From contig JAEQBH010006827.1 of assembly GCA_016808115.1 (NCBI GenBank), forward strand, positions 124,001 to 188,000: 64,000 nt of DNA, given 5' to 3'. Of this stretch, positions 44,325-56,109 are shown one piece after another (positions within the stretch are counted from its first letter, which is position 1; every line of letters starts with the position of its first letter). The position numbers were made by a program, and so were the translations under genes. This stretch comes from Tetrastigma voinierianum. Lineage: Eukaryota; Streptophyta; Magnoliopsida; Vitales; Vitaceae. Under the pieces are notes generated by a model that was not told the origin of the DNA, ran no database searches, and was given only the letters and a program-made list of their open reading frames with translations.

Positions 44325-46946
44325 TGGCGACCCTAGAATCAGGATGTAAGTTTGACAGGCACAGTCAGCTGTGGAAGATTCGTGGATGTCGAGTAACCCA
44401 ACACCACACCATTGAGTCCCCTTTTTTCCAGGACCCAAGATTTAACGAAAATCGGGCAGAGTCTCCTTTGTACGGAAAGCTCTACCCAAAATAAAACATG
44501 TGTAATTACATGGCAACATGGCCTAATATTATACAACGACCTCACCGAGTCCACATACAAGTAAAAAAATCTACATATGGCCCATTTATCCATATTCAAA
44601 CATATAAGCACATGACTATAAAATCATAGTCTATGAGAGTTTAAATTACATTACTCTTATACAAAACATATATCAAAATTAAGCATTCTAATACATGACT
44701 TTCAAAATAGCCATTCAGCGTCGACTTTCTTCTGCCTTCGGCCTCTAGTAGCGTCGTCTCATGCTGTACCTAAAAGAAGTTGCGATGGGTGACAATGCCG
44801 GCATGGTGAAATCTCTCAAGACTACTCACCTAAGTGCACATGCAATGGTCATGCAACAATAAACACTTCCCTCCAGAAGATGTCATCCTAGAATGGAAAC
44901 CTACATGTCATAGATAGAGATGCGACTGGCTTATGTCCCGTGTCGAGCCCTTATCGACTAGCTCTTAAACCCAGAGTCGACCACGACTCCCTCACACATG
45001 CTTATGCCCAGAGTGAGAAACTCACCATTGGTATTTCAACAAATGGTCCTTTATTCAAAACAAAAGCTTTTTGTTTTATAAATAAAAAAAATTGAACAAT
45101 CTCCGAAACCGCTTTAAAACAAAAGCATTGGACAATCTCTGAAAACCACTTTTAAAACAAAAGCATTGGACAGTCTCCGATAAACCGCTTTATTCAAAAG
45201 CATTGGACAATCTCCTAAACCACTTTAAAACAAAAGCATTGGACAATCTCCGAAACCGCTTGACTCTTTAAGACATTGTCCTTAGGCCAGGGCTACACCA
45301 TCGACACCATCTGACACCATACCACGGTGTTGATTTACAACTATGAAGACCGTGGAGCTCTATTGGACGTCATCAATGTATCGGGTCCACCACCCGTTCA
45401 CCAAGAATGATGAGAACAATAATGCTCACCCAGCCGCCACGATCTAAATTGCATATGATGGTACAATATAATGTTGTTTATTCATACCATGCCACATATG
45501 CTACTCATGCATATTAACCATGCATCAATTGGACATTTATATCTGCGAACACATAAATTCAGATTTAAATCCTTACTGGTCATGCCAACTTACCTAACAC
45601 ACATACATTGACATCTACAAGTCATCACCAATTGGGTAATAACTTATTTTATCCTCTAGGTCTAATTGTGACACCATGTCCACAAATAGCCTACAACCAA
45701 GCCATGCAATGACCTCAATCATACACAAACTCATGCATTTCCCTAATCCTCATGGATAATTATATCAATATGCATATAATTACCAAAAAACATACACCAA
45801 TTTCAATGTATTAGGCGCTCGTATCATGCTGACCAAGGAATTTGCACTTGGTGCTCTGATCAAATTTTGAAAATTATGTGGGCACAAATGCCATTCACAG
45901 GGGGTATGGCCAGATTCTAGACTCAAATATCTTTCATAGGTCAAGACACCAAATTCGTTCGCAGAAGGAGTTATGCAAGGTTGACCGCCAGAAGAAAATC
46001 AACAACATTCGCATTTCTGCCAGAGAGGCGATATTTAAGTCATTTTTGGACCTAATATGGGCTCAAATTGCATTAAGCTATATATGGATGGATTCTAGAC
46101 TCAAAGAGATTTCCATAGAGTCCAAGAACGTGTGAATCGGAGTTCGAACGAAAAATTATAGTATCCAGGTTAAGGCTTCCGAGAACGGTGACTTCTGCTT
46201 GTGATTTTTTTCCTTTTGGTGCTCGGCGCCCATCAAACAACCTATGGCTCAACCAAGACCAAAATGACTCTTAGATGGAAAATAAACCCGAGTAGGAAGG
46301 TTCCCTACCTATTGGAGCGAAGACGAAGCTTCTCAAAGACCCGGAAGCTCGAAACCCACGGCCTCCGAACTTTTCGAAGCGGTCTAAAATGAAACTCTAT
46401 GGTTTTGGTATTCACATAGCGTTGCCCTCGATGGTACTCGACTTTAAGTCTTGGCATCGCGCGAGGAGCGACCACCGAGCTCCTCGTGTTGAAGAGTAGG
46501 CTTCTCTGCGCACCTCACTTCTCCACTCTCCGCGTGGTGAAAGGGCCGAAAAATGTGTTTTCCGGCTGCCTCTTTTTAATTCCCAGACAGCGGGTTACAT
46601 TGGTGGCCCACGTAGTGCCATGTGTCCACTCCGGTCTCGGGTTTGTTTCTCTCCTGAAACGATTCATTTATTTTCAGTTCAATTTATTTTAAATGAAGTA
46701 AACCAAAGTGTTTCAAACTATAGATATCAATAAGGAAACAACATGTTTGAGTCATGAGACTCTCCCAAAAAATTGTAAGTCGACCGAACCTTTTCTGGGT
46801 CACTAAATTTCACGAGACGAATCCAACGGCGCAATCCGTTTCTTCATTCGAGATTTAGAGAATTTTCTAGGCTTCCCTAAGCTATTTCAGTAATTTTACT
46901 ATTATTGCCATTTTTCAGAAAACTTTAAATTTTCTTGAGTTTTACA
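44325..46946 (-). repeat. Solo gypsy LTR, 2.62 kb
   Basis: On the plus strand it runs from TGGCGACCCTAGAATC to TTCTTGAGTTTTACA. Both ends and much of the interior match the LTRs at 48885 and 51880, for example ATTACATGGCAACATGGCCT and CCCATTTATCCATA. The flanks share AGAG (44321-44324, 46947-46950), a probable target duplication with one base changed. No pol or purine tract adjoins it. Unit B shows the uninterrupted site near 63690. The strand is set by analogy with the LTR at 48885, whose neighbour is a pol end. Confidence 0.85.
45057..45262. repeat. About 38-bp minisatellite inside the solo LTR
   Basis: Five imperfect units with AAAACAAAAGCATTGGACAA then TCTCCGAAACCGCTTT, at about 45060, 45115, 45155, 45192 and 45229. 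It is absent from the two related LTRs at 48885 and 51880. Confidence 0.85.
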
Positions 46947-47975
46947 AGAGCTAAGTGATAAGAGAAATAAAATGGAGGGGTCAAAGCAATATGTGATCTC
47001 AAAAAATTAATTTATTAGATACGTTAAGAATAGTTTGAAGTAATTTTAAATTTTAAAAAGATAATGGTGATAAAAAAAATTAAATCACTTCAAAATGTTG
47101 AAATAGTTCTAGACTTCTTATGGTGGACCTTTTGACTAATGAAGAATTTTTAGGCTTCCAGTATAAAATTAGTGACAAAGTACACGAGAAGAATCGCTTG
47201 AAATAGGTTCCTTAACTGTAGCGTATTAGATCTTCAAAGAAAATTCAATGTTCCCTTTAAAAACTTTGCTGTCATTTATTTTTGATTTCTCATTAATACT
47301 CAAATAGATCCTCTATAAAAACCTAGACCAAGACCCATCTTATAAAATTCTTTAAAAGAATATATTTTTTAACATGAGTTTGACAAGTCAAAATAGAAAA
47401 AGATTCTAAGTACAAAGGTATGAAACTTTTGAAACTAACCCAAGATATTAGTCTTAAATGAAGATTCTTTCAAATGATTAAGGTTGGAAAGTATAGGAAA
47501 ATTTCATATTGAAAGAAGCATAGGAAAATTTTAAATTTCATATTGGGAGAAGCATAGGGAAATGTTATGAAAACTAATTAATACAATGTTGTAATACAAA
47601 ATGAATAGATATTAAAAAATAAATAAAAAAATAAAAACTTAGAATCCATAATAAACCCAAGTACATATGATGTTGACCTTCATAGAAGTTTCTCCTCACA
47701 AGTCTCATTCCATCAGTCTCATGATCTTACTTACTTTAATGCCCCATTAACTTCTTATAAAATTATATATATTTGAGAAGAAGACAAAAATCATGACTTC
47801 CCCAGAAGAGTGTGTGAAGCTCTCAGAAAGGCTTTCCGGTTCTTTTTCCTTCTTTAGCCTTTCTTTTTTCCTTTTTCTTTTTTTTTCTTTTTTTTTTATG
47901 TTATGGGTTTGTTTAGAGAATTTTCAAGCATTTTTTTTGTTTGTTCTCTTACAATGTTAATATTTACATTCCCAG

Positions 47976-48146
47976 GACCACATGGGGTTGAAGAGAAATC
48001 AATACTGGAGATCTTAGTAAAATGCAATCCAGAAGACTTGACAACTTTTAGGAAGAAAAGTCCGTACATCCAAAGATGAATGCTGTTTCAAGAAATGGGA
48101 TCATTTTCATATGAAATCCCTCCAAATCGAATTTATGCGCTTTCAA
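47976..48146 (+). pseudogene. Annexin fragment, exon with first annexin repeat
   Basis: A polypyrimidine tract (47850-47905) and TACATTCCCAG lead into an exon reading PHGVEEKSILEILVKCNPED then LTTFRKKS. This corresponds to the start of annexin repeat I (family pattern G.G.DEK.(L/I)..IL). A one-base shift near 48060 is needed to continue as SKDECCFKKWDHFHMKSLQI then EFMRFQ, the second half of the repeat, ending at a GTGTAT donor. The frameshift indicates a pseudogene. The first coding exon was not found upstream; 46947-47960 holds AT-rich DNA duplicated in part in unit B. Confidence 0.75.
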
Positions 48147-48241
48147 GTGTATGATATAAAATTAAAGATATTTATATATTATTTTATTAGAATTGGGTTA
48201 CAAAAGATAGGAGAGACTAAGGCCTTTTAGAGAACACTAAA

Positions 48242-48516
48242 GGTTTGTCTGGTTCATGTTTTTTAGAATTGAGAACAATTTTTGAAAACACAGGTGTCTC
48301 TGAAAACTTTTCTTGTTGAATAAATTAATGCTTTGTATTCTTATGCTTTGTTAAAAAACTAAACGTATTCACTATGTTTTCTTGTTCTTCTCATTTTTCA
48401 TAACAAAAACTAGTTTTCAAAAATTGTAAAACAAACAGGTCTTAAAATAGTGTTTTCTATGTTTTAAAAAATGGTTATCAAAAACGATTTTAAAAACCAT
48501 GAATCAAATAGGTCCT
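48242..48516. mobile_element. MITE, GTTTGGTTC family, in the annexin intron
   Basis: The left end GGTTTGTCTGGTTCATG and the right end CATGAATCAAATAGGTCC are imperfect inverted repeats. The interior contains palindromic AAAACATAGAAAACA-type runs. It sits between the two annexin exons and has no counterpart in the window. Confidence 0.55.
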
Positions 48517-48568
48517 TACTATTGTTTTTTGTAATTATACATATGATTTTTACTTTTTTGGTGGTCAG

Positions 48569-48787
48569 AAATCTGTGACTCAACGGACGATGCATCCTTG
48601 GGAACGAGATGCTCTGTTGGTAAGGAAGTCTTTGGAGGAAAAATCTCCATTATATAATTTACTTATTGAACTTGCATGCACTAGAACTTCCGATGAGTTC
48701 TTGGGAGCTAGGAAAGCATTCCAATGCCACTATAGCGAATCCGTCGAGGAATTTGTTGCTGTCCGAGTTGAAGGCTTCCAACGCAGG
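48569..48787 (+). pseudogene. Annexin fragment, second exon
   Basis: Exon of 73 codons between TTTTGGTGGTCAG and the donor GTTAGT, open in phase 0. It reads TMHPWERDALLVRKSLEEK, then LYNLLIELACTRTSDEFLGA and RKAFQCHYSESVEEFV. The (M/L)HPWERDA and ACTRTS...LGARKA blocks are diagnostic of plant annexins and look closest to the AnnD4-like type. Annexins bind membranes in a calcium-dependent way. The residues just before TMHPW (SVTQR) differ from the usual hydrophobic AV(V)(L/M)W. Repeats II to IV are absent: a gypsy LTR starts 98 bp after the donor. The exon itself is undamaged, but the gene is truncated. Confidence 0.85.
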
Positions 48788-48884
48788 GTTAGTCCCACTT
48801 TTACCAACTTCTTTTCTTTTTTCTTACATCAAACTATATTTCAGAAGATAATGAGCATATTTTGTTAATGCTATATTTGAAAAA

Positions 48885-51410
48885 TGACACCCCCAAATCT
48901 CGAGTGTGACTACTGACAACCCGTCAACTCCACTTAAAGATTCATACGTCTAAGAACCCGATACCACACCACAGTCCCTTTTTCGGACCAGCATTTAACG
49001 AATCTGCATATCTCCTTCAGACGGGTTGTTCTACCAAAACATAACCCGCAGAATTACACGGCAACACGAATTCCAACATTATACATGTAACTATGCATTT
49101 ATATGTTTACAAGAGTTCAATTATACACTCTTATACAAAATGATATATTAAAACTGATTGTTCTAATATACATATACAAAATATGGTCCAAAGCCACATC
49201 CGCTTCTTCATATGTATGGCCCCAAAGGAGTCACCGTCGCACTCGACCTATACCGGGTGCGGTCCCACGACCAGGAGCAGCCCAAGAGCTGGATAACTCC
49301 TACAAGGGTTACTTCCCACCTATGCTCATACAAAGGATCAAAACCAACCCATACACATCCGCGAAAATGTCTACATGAATGTCGACGTCATGGCGCAATG
49401 TCCCTACGCCCATGTCCCGAGTCATCGAATTTCACATGCCTACGCCAAGTGCGACAATCCATCACTCGCAGCATTCAATGACACCCATATACCGTCCCTT
49501 ATGTGCCTACCCAATACCCAACAAAAGGCTAAACTGATAACTACTCCCGAGTCAATCCCGACCTCTCACACAACTCAAAAGCTTCATGTTATAACTCAGG
49601 TCTTATTTGGAGCACGTGAACTTTTCGATTACACCGCGGTCTCTTACACCTAATGTTCCAAAGCTTTTCACCGAAAGGGGATTATGACCCCCTTCCTCGC
49701 TTCCGCCCAACACATTCTATTATATTTCTCATGTTTCAACCGTGAGTCATTTGTCAGACATCGTCCAAAGTACGATCTCACTACCCATTCATCAACACCG
49801 ATGACGTGATGACCATACCCATGCACCCACACACCCAATATGCCGATGTCCCCGTGCAGAATGCCAATTTCACCAGCCATGTTACATGTAATGATGCACA
49901 CTATACGAACTACTCTCATCAATCAGACTTCCACAATATATATGGATATCGTATCAAGCATATTAGCATCCATCAATCATTACTAAACAATAATGTCATA
50001 CTACTCTTAGGCTAACTCCATGCCAATTTCTACCTAACATAATATTCTTACAACATGCCATGCAATAGTCATGTCAAAACCCGGCTATTCACATCGACAC
50101 AACCAAGCAACCTGCACACTTGGTACAAAACATAGATTTAAGAAAAATTATGATAACCCACTGTCCTCCACAGGTATATGGCTGGAATCTTGACTCAATG
50201 GGCTTTCCATAGAGTCCAAGAACACCCGAAACGGAGTTCGAACGAAGAAGTTATGGTCGTCCGAAGTCGAGGTCTCACGATAATGTATCTAAATGACAAA
50301 CCCACTTCGGACAAGACCAAATTTAACGCATCTAGCCTGATGCACCTAACCTGGATTTAACTTAGCAAGACGAACCTAGCCGAACAGACCTAACCAGTAG
50401 CATCTAGCCGGGACAAAACCTAGCTGGACAAACCCAGCTCTACTGCACTCTCCACTTAGGTCAGTTCCCGTAAACTGACCATAACTCACTATAGAGGTCC
50501 GATTCGGGGTAATTCAAAAGCCTAACATAAATTTCACTATGTGGCTACAATCTCACCCGAAGACACGACCAGCCCCCTTTGTTTCACCCAAACCAGTCCT
50601 AAAGTCTGACTAATGCGTATGATCAAAATAGGGCTGCTTCCCATGGTTCAAAATGCAACCAAACATCCCCCTTGGGGCAATACACAACCACACAACCCTT
50701 AAGGTAGAAATTAACCAAAGTATGAGAAGACCTACCTCTTGAAGAGTAGAAGTTGCTCTAGGAAGTCCCTGCGGATAATTTCCTTAAACCCGAAACCCTT
50801 GATTTCTAGAACTCTTCACTTGAATCCTCGACGAAATCTCGTGTTCGTACCCACTCATAAATCTCTGGCTACATATGATCTTTAGTTCTCGCCCACGAAA
50901 ACCACCCATCGATTCTCAGATCGTAGGAGAGAGAAGCCGGGAGCCTCTCCTTCTCTCTTCTCCTCTTTCTCCTTCTCCTCTCCACCGGTTTGGTCCAACA
51001 TGATCAAGTGGGAGTGTCCTCCCTCACCACATGTCAACTCCTCTTATCGGGCTCCTCGATTTTCTTTTCCTCTTATCCATAACTTTGGATTTCCTTCCTA
51101 TCAAGTGGTGACACATGTCACGCATGGGCCCCACTTAAGCTCTTGTTTGACTTGCCTTCCATTTGACACGTGTCTTAATGTGAGCCACTCAACACATGCC
51201 ACATGTCACTCGTCACTCTTGGTGTCTCGAAAAACGTGAAATTCCGATTGTCTCGGATTCCAACGAAATTCGACTTGGTAACTAGATTTCGTGAGACGAT
51301 TCCAATGGTGAAGTCTATTTCATCATCCGAGATTTAGAAAAATTTCGGATTTTTGATCGAAATTACCGTTTTACCCTTTCTCATAAATTTGAATTTTCTC
51401 GGGTTTTACA
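48885..51410 (-). repeat. Gypsy 3' LTR inserted in the annexin intron, 2.53 kb
   Basis: On the plus strand it begins TGACACCCCCAAATCTCG and ends TTTCTCGGGTTTTACA. Just right of it lies TTCTCCCCCCTTAAAAG, a polypurine tract on the minus strand, and then a pol end, which makes this the 3' LTR of a minus-strand Tekay-like element. One 46-kb-type module (ATGGCTGGAATCTTGACTC, GGACGAAG-like) is at 50175-50265. It shares ends with the LTRs at 44325 and 51880. Confidence 0.8.
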
Positions 51411-51879
51411 TTCTCCCCCCTTAAAAGAATTTCGTCCCAAAATTCCACACACATTCACATCACTGGCATGCATATGCAATGTGCACTATCTCATGCATGT
51501 AAACTAGCCATTTAATTACTAAACGACTAAAGTGTGTACCTTCATCCCTAAACAAAAAGGGATAGGTGGCCCACATCGTGTCCTCACGCTCCCACGTTGC
51601 CTCCTCTACTCCTAGCTACGCTTACGCAACACCCTTTATTAGCTCACTGGCTCAAGGTCGCAAAAACCTAATCTCTGCTTATCCAAGATACGCGCATTGG
51701 TCCCTTCTCGTCTCATCCGCATTGGTCAGCATCTCTCCCCAATCCACTAAGTACTGAAATGGATTCGAGTATACTTCTCGAGTAATGTGAGACAAAATAA
51801 CACCCTACTTAACACCTGCATACTACAGCACAACCGACACGCCATCGCGCCACCCTCTCGAAAGACCGCGGGCCCGATG
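51411..51879 (-). pseudogene. Gypsy pol 3' end with chromodomain tail
   Basis: Minus strand, after the purine tract: GVEEATWEREDTMWATYPFL then FRDEGT (about 51595-51535), the conserved end of the Tekay-type chromodomain. Further upstream (51720-51620) PMR(I/V) ... DKQ-like pieces fit the rest of that domain with frame changes. The pol is cut at 51879 by the next LTR, so this element survives only as LTR plus about 470 bp. Confidence 0.75.
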
Positions 51880-54807
51880 TGTGACACCACTATCCCGGGT
51901 CCCGCCGACAACTCGGCTAACCCGCGGAATACCCCCGCGACGCCGAAAGTAACCCGACACCACACCATCGCGGTCCCCTTTTCCGGTATCTGGCTGATTT
52001 AATCTAAAAAATCAGGCGCAGTCCCTTGTACGGAGCTCTACCCAAAATACAATTTGGTACAAATTACATGGCAACATGGCCTAATATTATACAACGACCA
52101 CACCGGGTCCACATACTAGTAAAAATGGCCACGTGGGGCCCATTTATCCATACTCAAACATATAAGCACATGACTATAAAACCATAGTCCATAAGAGTTT
52201 AAATTACATCACTTTATACAAATAAATACAACCCATATATATTGAAATATATATTAAAGCCAACTATTTTCTTCTCAATTCGCTCTACGGAGCGTCAGTC
52301 CACGGGTAACTCGGTCCCGTACCCTAAATGTGGTCCCACGAAAAGCGAAAGAAGCCTTAGTGATAATCCCACAAGGGCTACTCCCCACCTAAGTGCATAT
52401 GCACGTCGTGACAATCAAACACACATCCAAGTGCAACATACACATGTATACCCGAATGTCTACATGCCATGAATGAGACTCACTACCACGCCCATGTACC
52501 GATCCTCACCTGGCCCACTATCCAAAATGTCACGAGTAATATATCCCGAGTCATCACCAACCTCGCCTCACATATGCATATGCAATGTGACAACCGTCAC
52601 CGTATTACCAATGACCTACACGAGCCCCTCACCGGCTCCATTACCCAATGCAAGTGCCAATGGGCAACAAATCCCAAGTCAATCCCGACTACTATCACAC
52701 AACCTGAAGTCTATGTGATAAACATGACCTTGTGTCTTCTTTAGGCAACATAACTTTTCGAATCACACCGCGGGTCTCTTACACCCATGTTCCAAGCTTT
52801 TCAATTGAAGGTTAACTGGCCCCTTCGCTTCCGCCTAACACACATTATTTATATTTATTTTTATGTTTTAAACCGTGAGACATCTATCGATCGCCGCCCA
52901 GCATTTGAGCTCACTACTCATTCATCAACATTGATGATAAATGACCATATCCATGCACATAACACTCAAGACGTTGACGCCTCGCCAAAGATACGCAATG
53001 CTAATGCCATCAAGAAATTCTCATGTTACATGTATGATTCACTACATGAAACATTCTAATCAATCGTTTTTCTCATGTCAAGTACCATGCAACATATCAC
53101 AAGTATATAAGTCTACACATTTCATGCCAATTTTTATAGATATCGTAGTATCATGCATATTAGCATTCATCAATACATGACTAAACAAGTAATGTCATAT
53201 AGCCTTCCTTAGGCTAACTCATGAAAATTCATACCCAATACAATAGCCTACAAACCAAATAACCTGCACACTTGGTGCAAAACATAGATTTTCAGCATGG
53301 TTGTGGACACCGAATTCCTTCCACAGGCACATGGAAAGAATTCTTGATCACCAAGCTTCAGAGTCTAAGAACACCCCAAACGGAGTTCGGACGCGAAAGA
53401 TATGGTTGTCCGAAGTTGGAGGCAAACAAAATATGAAATGACCCTTGTGTCCCACCTGTACACTTGGTACAAACACTAACTTTCAGCAAGGCTGTGGATA
53501 CCAATTATCCTCCACATGAATATGGCTAGGTTCTTGACTTAATGGGCTTTCCATAGAGTCCAAGAACACCCGAAACGGAGTTCGGACGAAGAAGTTATGA
53601 CATTTTTATTCAAAACTGAAGTCGCGATCGCACACTGAAACAAAGATGTGATACCCGATTTCTCGTGGATCTTAACTCTCCTGTCTAAGGGTATGTGTGT
53701 GTGTGTCAAAGGGGAGAATGTTGTCTAGTTTTTTTTCCTCCGACCCTATGACTGTGTTTTGGCCATAACTTGGTCATCCCTCATCCGACCAGGATTCCAC
53801 TGATAAACTAGACTTCATAGAGGAATATATTTCCCTGAAATATGTCTATCCAAATTCCAACCCCTTTAGAATTCGTAAACATCCAAATGGAGCCATGTTC
53901 AGCAAAATTTTCCCTGCTCGTTTTCGAGACCCTCGTGGATCGAGTTTCTCAATTCATAACTTGGGCCATCACTAACTGACCGAGTGATTCCACTCACAAA
54001 CTAGACTTATAGGAGAACATATTTTCCTGAAATAGGTCTATCCAAATCCCGACCCCTTTGGACTCAGAAATGCATTCAAAGGGGAGCTATGTTCGGTCGG
54101 AGGAAAAAAAACTGGACAACATTCTCCCCTTTGACACACACACATACCCTTAGATAGAAATTAAACCGAGTAGGATAAAACCCTACCTCAATTAGCGTGA
54201 TTTCCAGGGACACCGCCTTTTCTCTCATTTCCACAAAACCAACCTTAGACCTCGCGAAATTCTATGGATTCTAGTACTCTACACGTAGCCTCCCGCCGCC
54301 AGCAGCTTTTTAATCTCCTACGTTTTGAGTTCGACCAAGAAACCCAAAGTGAAACCCAAAGAAAGGCTACGCTTCTTCCTCCTCTCCCTCTCTCTCTCTC
54401 ACGTTTTCAGACTTAAAATGAGATCTCCTCCCTCATGTTGGGATATTTTAGGTTATTTACAAGGTGGACACGCTGCCACGTCACCACTGTCACACTTCTG
54501 CCTACGCTCGAACAATTTATTTCGTCCCGATTTCAGTTCTATCTATCTTAAATGGACATTCTTTAAATAGTTGACATTTTTCAGGATTTTCTAAAATCTC
54601 AGCCAGTGGTCCACTCGACATCCGTCACTCTCAAAAATTCAGAAAATCCGACCGTCTTCTAATTCAACAAAATTCTTCGTAGACTAAATTCGCGAGACGA
54701 TTCCACCTGTGGGAGTCACACATCCGATATCTAGAAAGAATTCCAAAAATTATCATTTGCCTTCCCAAAGAAAATTCAAATTTCTAAGTTTTTCCCTGTA
54801 CCTTACA
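51880..54807 (-). repeat. Second gypsy 3' LTR, 2.93 kb
   Basis: On the plus strand it begins TGTGACACCACTATCCCGGG and ends CCCTGTACCTTACA. It aligns with 44325-46946 (for example ATGGCCTAATATTATACAAC, CATATAAGCACATGACTATA) and with 48885-51410. It is followed by a decayed pol end and integrase on the minus strand. Compared with its relatives it is longer because of two extra modules (53325-53600) and the inverted-repeat segment at 53685-54153. Confidence 0.75.
53685..54153. repeat. Inverted repeat with about 60-bp arms and 349-bp spacer
   Basis: Left arm 53685-53745: CTAAGGGTATGTGTGTGTGT, GTCAAAGGGGAGAATGTTGT, TTTTTTTTCCTCCGACC. Right arm 54095-54153 is its complement with two or three differences. 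The spacer holds a direct duplication of about 193 bp period (CATAACTTGG at 53764 and 53957; GATTCCACT(G/C)A; CCTGAAATA(T/G)GTCTATCCAAAT). The right arm corresponds to normal LTR sequence (compare 50685-50710), so the left arm is the added copy. Confidence 0.85.
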
Positions 54808-55511
54808 TATGACGAACTCCTCTCGCGACAACTTCCCGTCATCGAACCTCGACCACCTCTCTTGCATCACCTTCAGTTAAAACACGATCACCCACCTCGA
54901 ATCCTAGAGGTCGACGCTCACCCGAACTCGAGACACTGCCGCCGTCTGCATACTCTTCACCACTTACGCCATGAGGAAGACGTTGTCGATCAAACCCACC
55001 TTCTCCGATGTGTCTCTAATCGATCTCGACTCAAAGGATAGCTCTCTCCCACCTCCCGGGCTCCAACAACTCCAAGTGGATCGACATGGCCTCCAAAAGC
55101 CCCATGCAGGCCATCCGTATACCGCCTAATAAACTATCATTAGCAAATTCCACTATGCAAAGCTCCTCGGGCCTATCCTATGATCCAGACATGCTCACAA
55201 AGATGTCCTCTTCTAAGACTAGATGGGTCCCCAACGACCATCCTGTCTGTGGGTGAAAGGCTGATCATCATCACCGCATTCCTACAACCTTGTGGCTTTT
55301 CCAAAAGTGCTGTCAGAACTGATCTTTATCCCGACACTACGGACACCTGCATTCCATATACTCTCAACAATCTGACAGGAACCCTGCACCTTCCAAAGAT
55401 GAAGGTCGTCCGCACGGCTAGAAAATGTGTTGACTTTGTGAGCCGATCCACTATCACATATACCGCATCATGCCTCAGAAATAACCGGCGCCGACTCATT
55501 GGGACGTAGGG
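54808..55511 (-). pseudogene. Gypsy integrase relic
   Basis: The minus strand reads HDAVYVIVDRLTKSTHFLAV then RTTFIFG (55475-55400), the start of the gypsy integrase core (family: D.IWVIVDRLTKSAHF). After frame changes VYGMQVSVVSG (55350), a SAFHPQT(D)G-like stretch (55270) and ALHSGIC/EFAN-like pieces (55160) continue in order. The terminal 54808-55040 should be integrase C-terminus and chromodomain but is too decayed to read. It stops at 55511, where phytocyanin sequence begins. Confidence 0.75.
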
Positions 55512-55738
55512 GTCGCGAAGGAGACACCACCATCCAATACAAGGATGACCAAATTTCCGCCCATGGTCGGGCGCAATGGCTCGCCACGCCGCCAAATGTA
55601 CCACTTTCTTCCGGGGCGACAATCGCCATCACATCATCGCTGGGCCGGTAAGGCCTTCATTCAAAGGGCTGTGAGCAGCTTCGCGAAGGCTGTGATCGCC
55701 GACTTGAACACATTATGCCGTCCCGTATTCAAGACCAA
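55512..55738 (-). pseudogene. Phytocyanin exon 2, pseudogene copy B
   Basis: It aligns with 36560-36790: AATACAGTGATGACCAGCTT-like, CCGCCCATGG, AAATGTACCACTTTC, GGTAAGGCCTTCATTC, TTCGCGAAGGC and TTGAACACATT. On the minus strand only scraps of protein remain (KVVHL / KWYI, then a HG.NLVI-like piece). The splice acceptor CATTCAG of copy A is CATTGGT here, so the AG is lost. The proline-rich tail is missing: the copy is fused to gypsy integrase at about 55511. Confidence 0.75.
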
Positions 55739-55816
55739 TGCATATAGGAATTTGACATTAATTAGTATTTTTAGCAAATTTTGAATCCAAGAAGTCTCAA
55801 AGGAAAATAAAGGGTA

Positions 55817-56105
55817 TGTTTAGTTCTTTTTAGAAACTGTCATTCAAACATGCTTTGTAATCTGGGGTGTCCAAATGGTTATTTAGGTCTTTCTTCCTCA
55901 TTTTGTGAATATAAAAAATAAATAAAATGGTCTTTATCAAGGAATTCCTGTAGCTTTATTTCAAGTTTTTTACATTTAAAAAAAAACAAAAAGTGTCTCC
56001 ATGTTTTCCTTATTCTCTTGCTTTTTAAAACAAAAACATTTTATCGTCTGCTTTTTAGAAAATTGCTCATGAATACTTTTAAACACGATAACACTATTTC
56101 GTGTT
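55817..56105. mobile_element. MITE, unit B copy of 36862-37222
   Basis: It keeps GGGTATGTTTAGTTC at the left and shares AAAAAGTGT(T)(A/C)TCCATG, TTTTCCTTATTCTCTT and TTTTAAACACGATAACA-like blocks with copy A. The right end is lost at the junction near 56105. Confidence 0.55.
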
Positions 56106-56109
56106 ATCA

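Larger units (their letters stand above)
36321..48884. repeat. Tandem segmental duplication, unit A
   Basis: Markers shared with unit B in the same order and orientation: phytocyanin relic and MITE (36321-37130 against 55512-56105), TATA region (41771-41906 against 59791-59928), exon-like block (41960-42064 against 61335-61422), MITE (42731 against 62095), MITE-downstream block and (TA)n tract (43995 against 63366), and the segment up to about 47200 (against the window end). The offset is 18.0 to 19.4 kb. Unit A alone holds the solo LTRs at 38715 and 44325 and shows two annexin exons. Confidence 0.85.

Noticed and set aside
49103..49653. Overlapping plus-strand frames of about 90 codons each
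   Set aside because: They lie in a gypsy LTR (48885-51410); the same region in related LTRs is not open.
54325..54570. 81-codon frame with a serine and leucine rich start
   Set aside because: It lies within the LTR at 51880-54807, and related LTRs have no open frame at that place.
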